DNA from: Hordeum vulgare subsp. vulgare
Taxonomy: Eukaryota; Streptophyta; Magnoliopsida; Poales; Poaceae
Length of the DNA: 64,000 bases
Assembly: GCF_904849725.1 (NCBI RefSeq)
Contig: NC_058521.1
Span: 433,832,676 to 433,896,675, forward strand
Direction of reading: 5' to 3'
The notes under the pieces are model-generated. The model worked only from the letters and a program-made list of their open reading frames with translations, was not told the DNA's origin and searched no databases. Positions within the stretch are counted from its first letter, which is position 1, and the number at the start of each line of letters is the position of its first letter. The position numbers and the translations under genes are program-made. Shown here piece after piece: positions 34,808 through 46,660 of this stretch.

Positions 34808-35935
34808 CGTTGATCAAAGATGGTCAAGGTTTCCTGACCATAGACATGAGTTATCATTTGATAACGGGATCACATCATTAGGAGAATGATGTGATGGACA
34901 AGACCCAAACTATGAAGATAGCATATAACCGTGTCAGTTTATTGTTGTTGTTTTCTACATGTCAAGTATGTGTTCCTATGACCATGAGATCATGCAACTC
35001 CCGAACACCGGAGGAATGTCTTGTGTGTATCAAACGTCACAAAGTAACTGGGTGTCTATAAGGGTGCTCTATAGGTATCTCCAAGGGTGTCTGTTGGGTT
35101 GGCGTGAATCGAGACTGGGATTTTTCACTCCGTATGATGGAGAGGTATCGTTAGGGCCCACTCGGTAATACAACATCATAAGAAGCTTGCAAGCAATGTT
35201 ACTAAGGAGTTATTCATGAGATCTTGTATTACAGAACGAGCAAAGTGACTTGCGTGTAACGAGATTGAACTAGGTATGCAGATACCGATGATCGAATCTC
35301 GGACAAGTAACATACCGATAGACAAAGGGAACAATATAAGGGATTGATTGAATCCTTGATATCGTGGTTCGACCGATAAAGATCTTCAAAGAATATGTAG
35401 GAGCCAATATGGGCATCGAGGTCCCACTATTGGTTATTGACCGAAGAGTGTCTCGGTCATGTTTGCATAGTTCTCGAACCTGCAGGGTTTGCACACTTAA
35501 GGTTCGATGACGATATAGAGATAGTTGAGTTGTAGTGCTGGTGACCAAAGGTTATTTGAAGTCCCGGATGAGATCCCAGACATCATGAGGAGCTCCAGAA
35601 TGGTTCGCAGGTAAATATTTATATATAGGAAAGTGGTATTAGGGTTCCGGAATAGTTTCGGGGTTTTCCGGTATTATACCAGGAGTGTCGAAAGGGTTCC
35701 GGGGGTCCACCGGGAGGGTCCACCCTTCTCGGGGGGCACATGGGCCTGAGAGGTAGCGCACCACCCCCTCGTGGGCTTGGGCAGCCGACCCCAAGAGGCC
35801 CATGCGCCAAGGGCAGGAGGGCGGAAGTGCCTTGGTGGAAGAGGAGTCCTCCCAAGGGTGTCCACCTCCCTTATAGGAGGAGGACTCCTCCCTAGTTTGG
35901 CCGAACCCTCTCTCCTTGGAGGAGTGGCCAAGTGA
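34808..35935 (+). repeat. BARE/WIS/Angela-like copia LTR, continuation (plus strand, truncated)
   Basis: The sequence resumes the outer LTR exactly where the solo LTR interrupted it and follows the same order as the minus-strand copies at 32992 and 36698, but is much more diverged. It stops in late U3 (about 35935), before the promoter, where a different repeat begins. The downstream half of this LTR and any internal region are not adjacent. Confidence 0.75.
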
Positions 35936-36697
35936 AAGCACATAAGCTCCCTTGTTGATTTTGATAATTCATGACAACATACAATGTCTCTTGGACTAAC
36001 AATTTTACCTATATATTTCAGGAAAGGTCCATGGAGAGCTATGACTTAATGTTTATGTGGAGATGCCCCTGGATGCAAGAAACGAACAATATTGGCTCAA
36101 GATTCAAGCTAGCAGACTCTTCATTTTATATTTGTGAGAAATCACTTTTGAGTCCATACGAAAGCCAATACTATTAAAAGGGGGTGAGGTAGTAAAATGA
36201 ACTGATTGCTCAAATGCTCAAAGTTAGCCACCAAAACACTCAGGCATTTTCCCCACATATCCACTCTATCAAGATCCACATACACAAATTCGGTGTCACC
36301 AACATTTTATATCGGACCCACCGAGTCTGACCTCAGACAGAAACCCTAGCCATTCCCACTAAATTGGTGCAACCGAAACCAAGTCGGTGCTACTAAGTTC
36401 AGTGTGACCAACATTCTGTTGCCAAGATACACAAAATCGGTTTTTCCGAGTTTGAGTATCGGTGCCACCGAGTTTGGCCATATGACTTAGTCACCTTTTC
36501 GGTGCCACTAAGTTTTGTATATCGGTCTCACCGAGATTCAAAAGTTCAAACTTTTAGTGCTAATCGGTACCATCGAGTTTTCAACTTCGGTGTCACCGAG
36601 TTTGCCTTTTTGTGTGTAACAGCTGGATTTTGGATGCAGCCTATATATACCGCTTCACCCACCTCTCATTCGTGGGAGAACCACTGAGAACACACAC
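35936..36697. repeat. LTR-like repeat fragment with iterated CGGTGNCACCGAG motifs
   Basis: An AT-rich start (35936-36180) is followed by a 310 bp stretch (36291-36600) with nine variants of CGGTGNCACCGAG, whose core is palindromic (CGGTG...CACCG). I know this style of sequence from Triticeae LTRs but cannot name the family. It is cut at 36697 by the next copia element. Short ORFs here carry no recognisable domain. Confidence 0.55.
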
Positions 36698-38504
36698 TGT
36701 TGGGGAACGTTGCATGGGAAATAAAAAATTTCCTACGCACACAAAGACCTATCATGGTGATGTCCATCTACGAGAGGAGATTAGATCTACGTACCCTTGT
36801 AGATTGCTCAGCGGGAAGCGTTAAGAAATGCGGTTGATGTAGTGGTACAACTTCGTGATTCAAATCACCGTCGTCCCATGATCCGTCCCACAAACGGTTC
36901 CGATCTAGCGCCGAACGGACGACACCTCCGCGTTCAGCACACGTACAGCTCGATGATGATCTCGACCTTCTTGATACATCAAGCAAGACATAGAAGTAGA
37001 TGAGTTCCCCGGCAGCGTGACGGCGCTCCGGTGGTGGTGATGATCTACTCCTGGAGGGCTCCGCCCGAGCTCCGCAGAAATCCGATCTAGAGGTAAAACT
37101 ATGTGGAATAGGCTAGAGTTGCAGGTGGCAAAGTTGTGTCTCAAAAAGCCCTAAACCACCAATATATATAGGAGGAGGGGAGGGGCTAGCCTTGGGGCAC
37201 AAGGGCCCCAAGGGTGCGTCACCTTCCAGGGAGGAGGTGGCCTCCTCCTCCAATTCGGTTTGGGAAGGAGGAGTCCTCCTCTTCCTTCCCACCTCCCTCT
37301 TTCCTTTTTCTTCTTCTTTTCCTTTGGTATTTTTACATGTGGCGCCATAGCCCTCTTGGGCTAACTCCACCAGCCCACTAAGAACTTGGTGCACCACACT
37401 AGGGCCTTGGGCTCACTCTCGGGTGACTGGGCCCCTCCCGGTAAACACCCGGAACCCATTCGTCACTCCCGGTACACTGCCGGAATTGCCCGAAACTATT
37501 CGGTGACCAAATGAAACCATCCTATATATCAATCTTCATTTCCGGAACATTCCGGAAACCCTCGTGATGTTCGTGATCTCATCCGGGACCCCGAACAACA
37601 TTCGGTAACCACACATATAACTCAGCTATACTAAAACATCATCGAACCTTAGTGTGCAGACCCTGCAGGTTCGAGAACTATGTAGACATGACCCGAGATA
37701 CTCCTCGGTCAATATCCAATAGCGGGACCTGGATGCCCATATTGGATCCTACATATTCTCCAAAGATCTTATCGGCTGAACCTCAGTGTCAAGGATTCAT
37801 ATAATCCCGTATGTCATTCCCTTTGTCCTTCGGTATGTTACTTGCCCGAGATTCGATCGTCAGTATCCGCATACCTATTTCAATCTCTTTACCGGCAAGT
37901 CTCTTTACTCGTTCCGTAATACAAGATCCCGTGATACACTTAGTCACATTGCTTGCAAGGCTTGTGTGTGATGTTTTATTACCGAGTGGGCCCCGAGATA
38001 CCTCTCCGTCACACGGAGTGACAAATCCGAGTCTTGATCCATACTAACTCAATGGTCACTTTCGGAGATACCTGTAGAGCACCTTTATAGTCACCCAGTT
38101 ACGTTGCGACGTTTGATATACACAAGGTATTCCTCCGGTGCCAGTGAGTTATATGATCTCATGGTCATAGGAATAAATACTTGACACGCAGAAAAAATAG
38201 CAATAAAATGACACGACCAATATGCTACGTTCATAGTTTGTGTCTAGTCCATCACATGATTCTCCTAATGATGTGATCCAGTTATCAAGTGACAACACTT
38301 GCACATAGCTAGAAAACCTTGACTATCCTTGATGAACTGGCTAGCCATCTAGAGGCTTGCTAGGGACATTGTTTTGTCTATGTATCCACACATGTATCTA
38401 TGTTTTCATTCAATACAATTATAGCATGGATAATAAACGATTATCTTGTAACAGGAAATATAATAATAACTATTTATCATTGCCTCTAGGGCATATTTCC
38501 AACA
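36698..38504 (-). repeat. 3' LTR of the BARE-like copia element (1807 bp)
   Basis: On the minus strand it runs from TGTTGGAAATATGCCC to GTTCCCCAACA. It is adjacent to a polypurine tract, which identifies it as the 3' LTR. A TATA box (TATATATA, minus) is at 37163-37170. The base group before it on the plus strand is CACAC (36693-36697), the candidate target duplication. Confidence 0.88.
37163..37170 (-). promoter_or_regulatory. TATA box in the 3' copia LTR
   Basis: TATATATA on the minus strand, equivalent in place to 33457-33464 of the solo LTR. Confidence 0.58.
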
Positions 38505-38520
38505 GTCTCCCACTTGCACT
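38505..38520 (-). other. Polypurine tract of the copia element
   Basis: The minus strand reads AGTGCAAGTGGGAGAC directly before the LTR start, a typical BARE-type polypurine tract. It shows that 36698-38504 is a 3' LTR rather than a solo LTR. Confidence 0.82.
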
Positions 38521-38589
38521 AGAGTCAATAATCTAGTCCTCACATCGCCATGTGATTTAAATTGTAATAAATCTAACACCCATATAGTT

Positions 38590-39160
38590 CTAGTGTTGAT
38601 CATGTTTTGCGTGTGGAAGAGGTTTAGTCAGCGGGTCTGCTACATTCAAATCCATCTGTACTTTGCAAATATTCACGTTCTCTCCTTCGACGTAGTCATG
38701 GATGAGGTTGAAGCGTCGTTTGATGTGCCTGGTCTTCTTGTGAAACCTTGGTTCCTTTGCTAAAGCAATGGCACCAGTGTTGTCACAGAACAGAGTTATT
38801 GGATTTAGTGCGCTCGCACAACTCCAAGATCCGTCATGAACTACTTCATCCACACACCCTCCTTTGCTGCCTCCGAGGCAGCCATGTACTCCGCTTCACA
38901 TGTAGAATATGCTACGACGCTTTGCTTGGAACTACACCAGCTTACCGCACCCCCATTAAGAATAAATATGTATCCGGTTTGCGACTTAGAGTCATCCGGA
39001 TCGGTGTCAAAGCTTGCATCGACGTAACCCTTTTCGACGAGCTCTTCGTCACCTCCATAAATGAGAAACATTTCCTTAGTCCTTTTCAGGTACTTCCGAA
39101 TATTCTTGACCGCCGTCCAGTGATCCACTCCTGGATTACTCTGAAACGTGCCTGCCATAC
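38590..39160 (-). pseudogene. Copia pol, RNase H segment (broken)
   Basis: Two overlapping minus-strand frames together show the copia RNase H domain: VDASFDTDPDDSKSQTGYIF, then SWCSSKQSVVAYSTCEAEYMA, then LFCDNTGAIALAKEP and HIKRRFNLIHDYVE, ending in DPLTKPL. The Asp and Glu residues expected at the active site (DAS, EAEY, CDN) are visible. A frame change near 38850 splits the domain. The upstream continuation (RT) lies at 44466 on the other side of the solo LTR. Confidence 0.85.
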
Positions 39161-41498
39161 TGTAATGACTAAGATGTGATCCTTTCTGATCTGGGGATCG
39201 AGGCCCCGAATTGGAAAGGAGCACATCTAAGCGTCTCGCAAACAAGGTATCATAGCACATACATAATAATAACAGATTGACAATCAGGGGTTCAATTGCC
39301 ATCTCATAAATATATTAGAGTACATCACACATACAATGAAAGTAGTTCCGCTACGGACTACAAAACAAGGGGAATGACTATGCTACCCTGCCTGCTGGCC
39401 CACGATCATGACCACGCCTCAATCTTCTGGATAGTTCACGTACATGCGGTCGTTCTCCTCGTCGTACTGCCACGCCAGCTGCGTGCCATCGGGATCACCT
39501 GTCTCCGGGGTACCTGAACCTATTGGTGTTGTGAAGGAATCTGTGAGCCACGGGGACTCAACAATCTATGACCTCGGTGCCAGAACTAGTCAAGTTATTA
39601 GGTTGGAAAGGTAGAGTATTTAAGGTTGGAGCATCCTAAGCTTGATATGGTGGCTAACTTACGTAGAACATATATGAAGGTTGTCTATACTAGCGGTCGA
39701 TGATGGATGATCACTAAGTGATCCTGAACACCTACCTACGTCAATCATAACCCCATCGTGTTCCCGATCGAAGAGAGATCTTCGAGGGGACAGTCACGGT
39801 TACGCACACAGTTGGCAATTTTATTAGCTTAAGTTTGAGTTATCTAATACCAGATGTTAACAAAATATTCCAAGTTGCCACATAACCGCGGGCATGACTT
39901 TTCGAAAGATTAAACCCTGCAGGGGTGCTCCAACTAGTCCATCACAAACGTACACAGACCGCAAAGTAATCCTCTATCATGAATCTCGTGATCTCGTCGG
40001 ATTCCTTAGAGGAAAACCTCAACTCTGGGGAGAACCAAAGCTTCACCGGGATTCCTATACGCAAGATATATAGCTAAGGTAAGACAAGACTAGCAGGACC
40101 TCCCGTCGTGTCGACGACCCTGATAAGAGCCGCGTATCTCAGTCTCAGGACACGACGGATGAGTCACACTACAGGTATACCAAACCTCAGGTTGCCCTGT
40201 GGTGGCCCCATAGTCTGCCCAGTTTGGACCAACACTCATGAGGAGCACTGGCCCGGGTTGTTGATTAATTCCTCGGGGTAGCTATTCCCTATGCAGATTA
40301 TTATTAAGTGATTAGAAAATTAACACCAATGTTGGGTCCTGCCGGACAAGTCTTAACACTACGCGATTTATCGAGGGGGTCCCCATAACAACCCCGAACG
40401 TGTTAGGAGCGATCAATATGGAATCAAACACCGGTAGCCGGTAACAATGGCGGAAATAACGGAACAAAGCACCTGGCAAAAGGCTAGGCCTTCCGTTATT
40501 TACCAACTATATAGGTGCATTAATTAAATAACAGAATTAAGATAATGATATCAAGATCATGTTATCACATGAGACAAAGCACCTGCATCTAGCAACGCTA
40601 ACATTAGTAGCTGAGCGAAGCCTACTTAGCCATTCAAGTTTGCTAGGAAGGGATCAGTGTTTGGGTTCATTTCATATCAGGAGGCAATTTATTTAAGTGG
40701 TAGGAAGCGAGCATATGACAAGGAAAACGTAAACTAGCATAACAAGTCTAGAGATGGAATCAAGGTCATATCATCCTTCCTGTGATATTCTCAGCTTGGA
40801 ATGGTTCTTGTTCGTCGTGCACTACTCTCCTGAATCCACGTATTCGTTGTCCGATCCCGGTGCTACCCAACATAATAATAACATCCAATGAACAACAACA
40901 CCTCAAGATGCAACAAGCACATGATGCATGAGATGAATATGAGCATGCATCACTATTTCTATCACTAACACAAGCATAAGGAGCAAATACATGTTCCTGG
41001 ACAGAACTACATCCTAAGCTATTTGTACATGCATGAGAATGACATGATAAGATGTGTCTCGTGAAAACGATGCAAAACCATATAAAGAACATTACAATCG
41101 GAGCTACAGATCAATGGGAATGAACGAAACAAGAAATGAAGCCCTACATGTCAAAATCATCACCACACACTCAAATGGCACAACTCTGGTATTTCCAGGT
41201 TGCCAAGACATAAAACAAACCAACATGAACGGGGTGGAGCAAGGAAGAACACCACATCATCAACTAAGCACTCACAAACATCAAAATGACACAACTATGT
41301 AATCTGCCATAAACTGCATCATAACACTTTGTGAGCTACATGAAAAGCATCTACAGCCACCCAAACATAACAAATAATATATGTGGCTGTAGCTATTCAA
41401 TATTACTACAAGCACAAGCAAGAATCACACCCAAAGGAATTAAACACAGAAAGTTACAAGGCTGCAAACTTGCCCAAAAGTATCAGATTTCAGGGACT

Positions 41499-41523
41499 TA
41501 GTGAAAATTCCAGATTTTCACTA
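41499..41523. repeat. Perfect hairpin, first of a pair
   Basis: TAGTGAAAAT and ATTTTCACTA form a 10-bp inverted repeat around a 5-nt loop. A second hairpin with the same arms lies at 41719-41743. Confidence 0.8.
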
Positions 41524-41718
41524 TCTGTCTTTGCTCTGAAGCATTTTGACAGCAGCCAAAACAATATCTACAGGACTCCAAATGGAATGAAATTTTACAG
41601 GGAGTTAGACAAACATATCATCTCCAACTTTCCAGTTGAAATCTAAGGATAGATCACAACACGTTGACCTGCACAACCTCATCTACAGGAGAAGAAATTA
41701 TAAACAGATTCTCAGACT

Positions 41719-41743
41719 TAGTGAAAATCTCAGATTTTCACTA
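41719..41743. repeat. Perfect hairpin, second of a pair
   Basis: It has the same 10-bp arms as 41499-41523 with loop CTCAG instead of TCCAG. The stem extends by one more base pair here. The two hairpins are 220 bp apart inside the solo LTR. Confidence 0.8.
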
Positions 41744-42766
41744 ATCTGGAATTTCATCCACATGCCTACTTTGTCTAGGCACAACTTGAACACATGTATT
41801 CCAAAACATGAATTGAAACCAACATGTGGTAGAGTGGGTCACCCTCTACTACCACAACCAAGAAACAAACACAAAGGCACACCACAACTCATGGAACCAA
41901 GCTCTAAACATAGAAGAAAAATGAAATATGTCATCTCCAGAAAATGTTCCAATGGCAAAACTAAGTTCACCAATGGATTCCTTGGGAGATTCTACCCCAA
42001 AATCATATATAATATGCGTGCACTTACTTGGAGAAAGTGACCACAAACTAGGAAGGAAGAAACTACAAGAAATCATACATAGTGAATAGTGCAACATTCA
42101 TGACAACTCCTACCTAGATACTTGCCCATGTGCACAACACCAATGGTTACATGAGGGTTTTGAACCCATGTATGTGTGCCATAGCACATCAATCCCACAA
42201 GCACATCTACCAAGCTATCCACACACACAAAACACCATGCCCTCTCACATATGGTCATGTGAAGGTGCATAGTTTTGCTTGCAAAGGTGGGGTGTCCCAC
42301 ACACACACATCTACTCCACACCACATTACAACATCATGCTCTTGACCAAAACACAAGAGATAGGGCATCTAAATAGTGACACAAGATGGGAGCACCATAT
42401 CACATAAACATGCTCATGTTATTCACACCATAAGCACCCCAAGATATGCACACAAAACATATCACCTATTCCACATAAGAAAGACACTAGAGCACCTACA
42501 CACACTAGTGCTAGCTTCACCACACACACACATACATACAACCATGCACACTCACATATGAACACACATACACATGCATATCGCCATGCATGTGCACTAC
42601 ACACACACCACACTCACATTGTTACCTACTCCACTATAATACAAGACAGGAAAGGAAAAAAATAAGATCACACCTTCATGCCTGTTATTTAGGCACAAGG
42701 TGTAGCAAGAAAATTGCAAAGGGAAAAATAAAAGAAAGAAATGAAAAAAAATAAAAGGACTGGCCT

Positions 42767-42826
42767 GGGATCGAACCCGAGAGCCTCTCGTTCCAACCAC
42801 AGAGCACAAACCACCAAGCTACTGCC
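42767..42826 (-). other. tRNA-like module 1 (A-box and B-box-like)
   Basis: On the minus strand a B-box-like GGTTCGATCCC (42767-42777) follows an A-box-like GTAGCTTGGTGG (within 42811-42826). The spacing resembles a tRNA, but I cannot fold a full cloverleaf with an acceptor stem, so this is a tRNA-derived or convergent pol III motif, not a tRNA gene. Confidence 0.4.
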
Positions 42827-42920
42827 ACTGGGTTCGACAAAGAGAGGGGATCTAACAGGGTAACTTGCCCTGGTGGCTACTGTGCCGAAGCAAAACAAAA
42901 TTTAAAAGGGGAGCCGAGGG

Positions 42921-42980
42921 GGGATCGAACCCACGCCCTCCTGATAGGCAACAATGCTCCACTACCACTACGCTACGGAT
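42921..42980 (-). other. tRNA-like module 2 (A-box and B-box-like)
   Basis: On the minus strand GTAGCGTAGTGGTAGTGG (within 42961-42977) is a good A-box match and GGTTCGATCCC (42921-42931) a perfect B-box core. It repeats the arrangement of module 1 about 150 bp away, in the same orientation. Confidence 0.45.
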
Positions 42981-43628
42981 CGACACTTGACAGGTAAGAG
43001 GGAGTAACTCTGAAGAGTATCCCCTTCTGCATCTCTGCTGCCTGACGATCAGCCGGAACAGGGGAGGTGCTCACTGGCGTTGTGCTACAAATCCAGTTGC
43101 GGGTCCTAGATGGAAGGTTGCTGGGGCAACCAGGTTCCATTTCTAGCATTACTACGGCCCGAGGGGCCCTACGACGACGGATCCATGGCGAGCGGCGGCT
43201 CCGGCGACAAAGGCGAAGCACGCGTCAATTCTACTGCTACAGCGCTCGATCTGGAACATGAAGGAGGGAGGAGGAGCACTACCTCACGTACGGGTCGAGG
43301 AGGAAGACGCCCGTAGAGGAAGTAGTGGAAGAAGCGCGCGGAGTGGAGGAGCTCGTCGGAGAAGACACGCCGTCGGGAAGAAGAGGAAGCAGGGGTGATG
43401 AAGATGATCCAACAACGGGAACGAGCTCCTGGATGATGGTGCGATCTCCTGGACCCTTCGACGAGGAGGAAGCAGCACCACAACAATAGGGACGACGACC
43501 TTCACGGCTCGGCCATGGCGGAGCCGATCTGCTTACCTCGCGACAATGACAGAGAGAGGAGGGAGATGGAATTGGGAGTGGCGGTGGCGGAGGAGGGAAC
43601 CCTAGCCAGGCACGGACGCCAAGGGGGG

Positions 43629-43635
43629 TTAAATA
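43629..43635 (-). promoter_or_regulatory. TATA-like element of the 5.3-kb LTR
   Basis: The minus strand reads CCTATTTAACCCC about 830 bp from the LTR start, a plausible core promoter position. No other evidence of use. Confidence 0.4.
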
Positions 43636-44465
43636 GGCCAAAGAGGGAGAGAGGGACGCGGCGCGGCCATGTGCGCGTCGCTCTCCGATGGAAAGCAGAG
43701 GGGAACGTCTGGGAGGATGACAAGCGGGACCCACTGTCGAGCTGGAAAGCGAGGAGGACGACGACGGACGCGCCTGGGCTCGCGAGAGAGAAAGACTTGG
43801 GCCGACTAGTAGGAGGGAGCCCACTAGTGCGCCAGATAGAAAGTAAGACCCTCTCTGCTTATTTCCTTTTTAAATAAACCTAGAGAAAAGAAAAAGGCCC
43901 ACACGCAATCTGTTGAAGATAAAATCAAAGCAAAAATGCCCTAGACCTGAAAATAAATAAGCTATTTAAATAAAATGCAACATGAATTTTTGGAGCAACT
44001 TGAATAAATACAAAACAGCAATTTAGTTCCTGTTTTGGATTTATTTTCACCCTTATCTCAACTTAACAAAACAACAAATATGACACACCATCATCCCCAC
44101 ATTATTCCCTAAACATTGGACATTTCTAAACCAGCTTAGGAGCAAGTAGGATTTGAACTTGAGATAAAGAGAGAGAGAAGGGATTGAAAATAACACGCCA
44201 TCACAAGCCACCACTACACCCACATCAACACATGTGCATCACCACATGAAATCACAAGATCACAACCAACAAGATATGTGCACACAAGACATGACATGAC
44301 AAGACATGACACATTATGATATGCATGCATGCAAGGAAGAGAAGGGGAAAAAATAAGGGACACATGAAATCATACATGCATGGGACTCTCTCATATCAAT
44401 GTCAAGGTGGTCCCACATGGAAGGTTACAAAAAGGAAAGCTCTACACTTGGGGCATTACACATAC

Positions 44466-45789
44466 TTATGGCCAAGCTGACGTCTGGTCTAGTTCACAAC
44501 ATTGCATACATGATAGAACCTATGGCTGAAGCATAGGGGACGGAACTCATTTGTTCTCTATCTTCCGCAGTTGCTGGGCACCGAGTCTTACTCAATTTTA
44601 TACATTGTAACACTGAGAATAACCCTTTGTTGGACTGTTCCATTTTCAACTTCTTCAAAACTTTATCAAGGTCCTTCATAGAGAAACTTTTATTCAAGTA
44701 ATTCTTTACGCTCTCCAAAAACTCCACGTTGTTTCCATTCAGCAATATGTCATCCACATATAATATTAGAAACGCCACAGAGCTCCCACTCACTTTCTTG
44801 TAAATACAAGATTCTCCAACCACTTGTATAAACCCAAATGCTTTGGTCACCTCATCAAAGCGCTTATTCCAACTCCGAGATGCTTGCACCAGTCCATAAA
44901 TGGATCGCTGGAGCTTGCACACTTTGTTAGCATTCTTTGGATCGACAAGACCTTCGTGTTGCATCATATACAACTCTTACTTAAGAAAACCGTTAAGGAA
45001 CGCTATTTTGACATCCATCTACCAGATTTCATAATCGAAAAATGCAGCTATTGCTAACATGATTCGGACGGACTTAAGCATCGCTACCGGTGAGAACGTC
45101 TCATCGTAGTCAACTCCTTGAACTTGTGAAAAACCCTTTGCCACAAGTCGAGCTTTATAAATGGCCACATTACCGTCCGCGTCCGTCTTCTTCTTAAAGA
45201 TCCATTTGTTCTGAATAGCCTTGCGGCCTTCAGGTAATACTTCCAAAGTCCACACTTTGTTTTCATACATAGATCCTATCTCGGACTTCATGGCCTCTAG
45301 CCATTTGTTGGAATCCGGGCCCACCATTGCTTCTTCATAATTCGTAGGTGCATTGTTGTCTAACAACATGATTGATAAGATAGGATTACCGTACCACTCT
45401 GGAGTAGTACGTGATCTTGTCGACCTGCGAGGTCTGATAGGAACTTGATCAGAAGTTTCATGATCATCATCATTAACTTCCTCCTCAACCGGCGTCGCTT
45501 CGACATGGGTTTCCCCTTGCCCTGCACCACCATCTAGAGGGACTAGAGGTTCGACAACCTCATCAAGTTCTATCTTCCTCCCACTCAATTCTTTCGAGAG
45601 AAACTCCTTCTCAAGAAAAGCTCCGGTTTTGGCAACAAACACTTTGCCCTCTGATTTGATATAGAAGGTGTACCCAACTGTCTCCTTTTGGTAACCTATG
45701 AAGACACACTTTTCCGCTTTGGGTTCCAGCTTTTTAGGCTGAAGCTTTTTGACATAAGCATCACATCCCCAAACTTTAAGAAATGACAA
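44466..45789 (-). pseudogene. Copia pol, integrase C-terminus and reverse transcriptase (broken)
   Basis: The frame 45019-45789 (minus) shows the integrase C-terminal region (WGCDAYVKKLQPKKLEPKAE, CVFIGYQKETVGY) and then the start of RT (WIFKKKTDADGNVAIYKARL, DYDETFSPVAMLKSVR). After a frame break, 44494-44973 carries the rest of RT, with the catalytic YVDD at residues 72-75 and SIYGLVQASRSWNKRF. A stop follows at 44491-44493, then a few RT codons before the solo LTR interrupts at 44460. Confidence 0.88.
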
Positions 45790-46658
45790 CTTCGGTCTTT
45801 TGCCATACCACAGTTCGTATGGTGTCGTCTCAACGGATTTTCATGGTGCCCTATTTAAAGTGAATGCAGTTGTCTCTAATGCATAACCCCAAAACGATAA
45901 CGACAAATCGGTAAGAGAAATCATAGATCGCACCATTTCTAACAAAGTACGATTAGATGCTTGGACACACCATTACGCTGTGGTGTTCCACGCGGTGTCA
46001 ACTGTGAAACAATTCCACATTGTCTTAAGTGAGCACCAAATTCGAAACTCAGATATTCACCCCCACGATCAGAACGTAGGAACTTGATCTTCTTGTTACG
46101 ATGATTTTCAACTTGACTCTAAAATTGCTTGAACTTCTCAAACGTTTCAGACTTGTGGTTCATCAAGTACATATATCCATACCTACTCAAATCGCCAGTG
46201 AAGGTGAGAAAATAACGATATCCACCGCGCGCCTCCACACTCATCGGACCGCACACATCGTTATGTATGATTTCCAACAAGTCACTTGCACGCTCCATTG
46301 TTCTGGAGAACGGAGTCTTAGTCATCTTGCCCATGAGGCATGGTTCGCACGTCTCAAGTGATTCAAATTCAAGTGACTCCAAAAGTCCATCGGAATGGAG
46401 TTTTTTCATGCGCTTTACACCAATATGACCTAAGTGGCAGTGCCACAAAAACATGGCGCTATCATTGTTAACTCTACATCTTTTGGTCTCAATGTTATGT
46501 ATATCTGTATCATCGCTATCAAGATTAAATATGAACAATCTTCTCACATTGGGTGCAAGACCATAAAAGATATTACTCATAGAAATGGAACAACCATTAT
46601 TCCCTGACTTAGACGAGTAACTGTCTCGCAATAAGCAAGATCCAGATATAATGTTCAT
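45790..46658 (-). pseudogene. Copia pol, GAG-pre-integrase and integrase core (broken)
   Basis: The frame 46119-46658 (minus) holds a pre-integrase zinc site (HCHLGH...CEPC) followed by the first integrase core motifs (DLLEIIHNDVCGPM, YRYFLTFTGDLSRYGYMYLM). The stretch 45790-46118 continues the integrase core at DNA level but has lost its frame through several stops. Confidence 0.83.
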
Positions 46659-46660
46659 GC

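Larger units (their letters stand above)
39161..44460 (-). mobile_element. 5.3-kb solo LTR inserted in the copia pol, with target duplication
   Basis: The element is bounded by TGTAATG and CATTACA and by 5-bp duplications CATAC at 39156-39160 and 44461-44465. On the minus strand it begins TGTAATGCCCCAAGTG. I see no internal second copy of its ends, no primer site and no pol domain, so it is best read as one very long LTR left after LTR-LTR recombination. The length suggests a long-LTR (LARD-like) family, an inference. A TATA-like element is at 43629-43635, tRNA-like modules at 42767-42980 and twin hairpins near 41.5-41.7 kb. No credible gene is present; ORFs are A/C-rich low-complexity or chance frames. 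Confidence 0.78.

Noticed and set aside
42767..42980. Genuine tRNA genes
   Set aside because: A- and B-box-like cores are present, but I could not build acceptor and anticodon stems, and the modules lie within an LTR with coding-unrelated surroundings.
43284..43877. Serine/arginine-rich ORFs on both strands near 43.3-43.9 kb
   Set aside because: They lie in the GC-rich promoter-proximal part of the solo LTR, overlap each other in several frames and have no domain.
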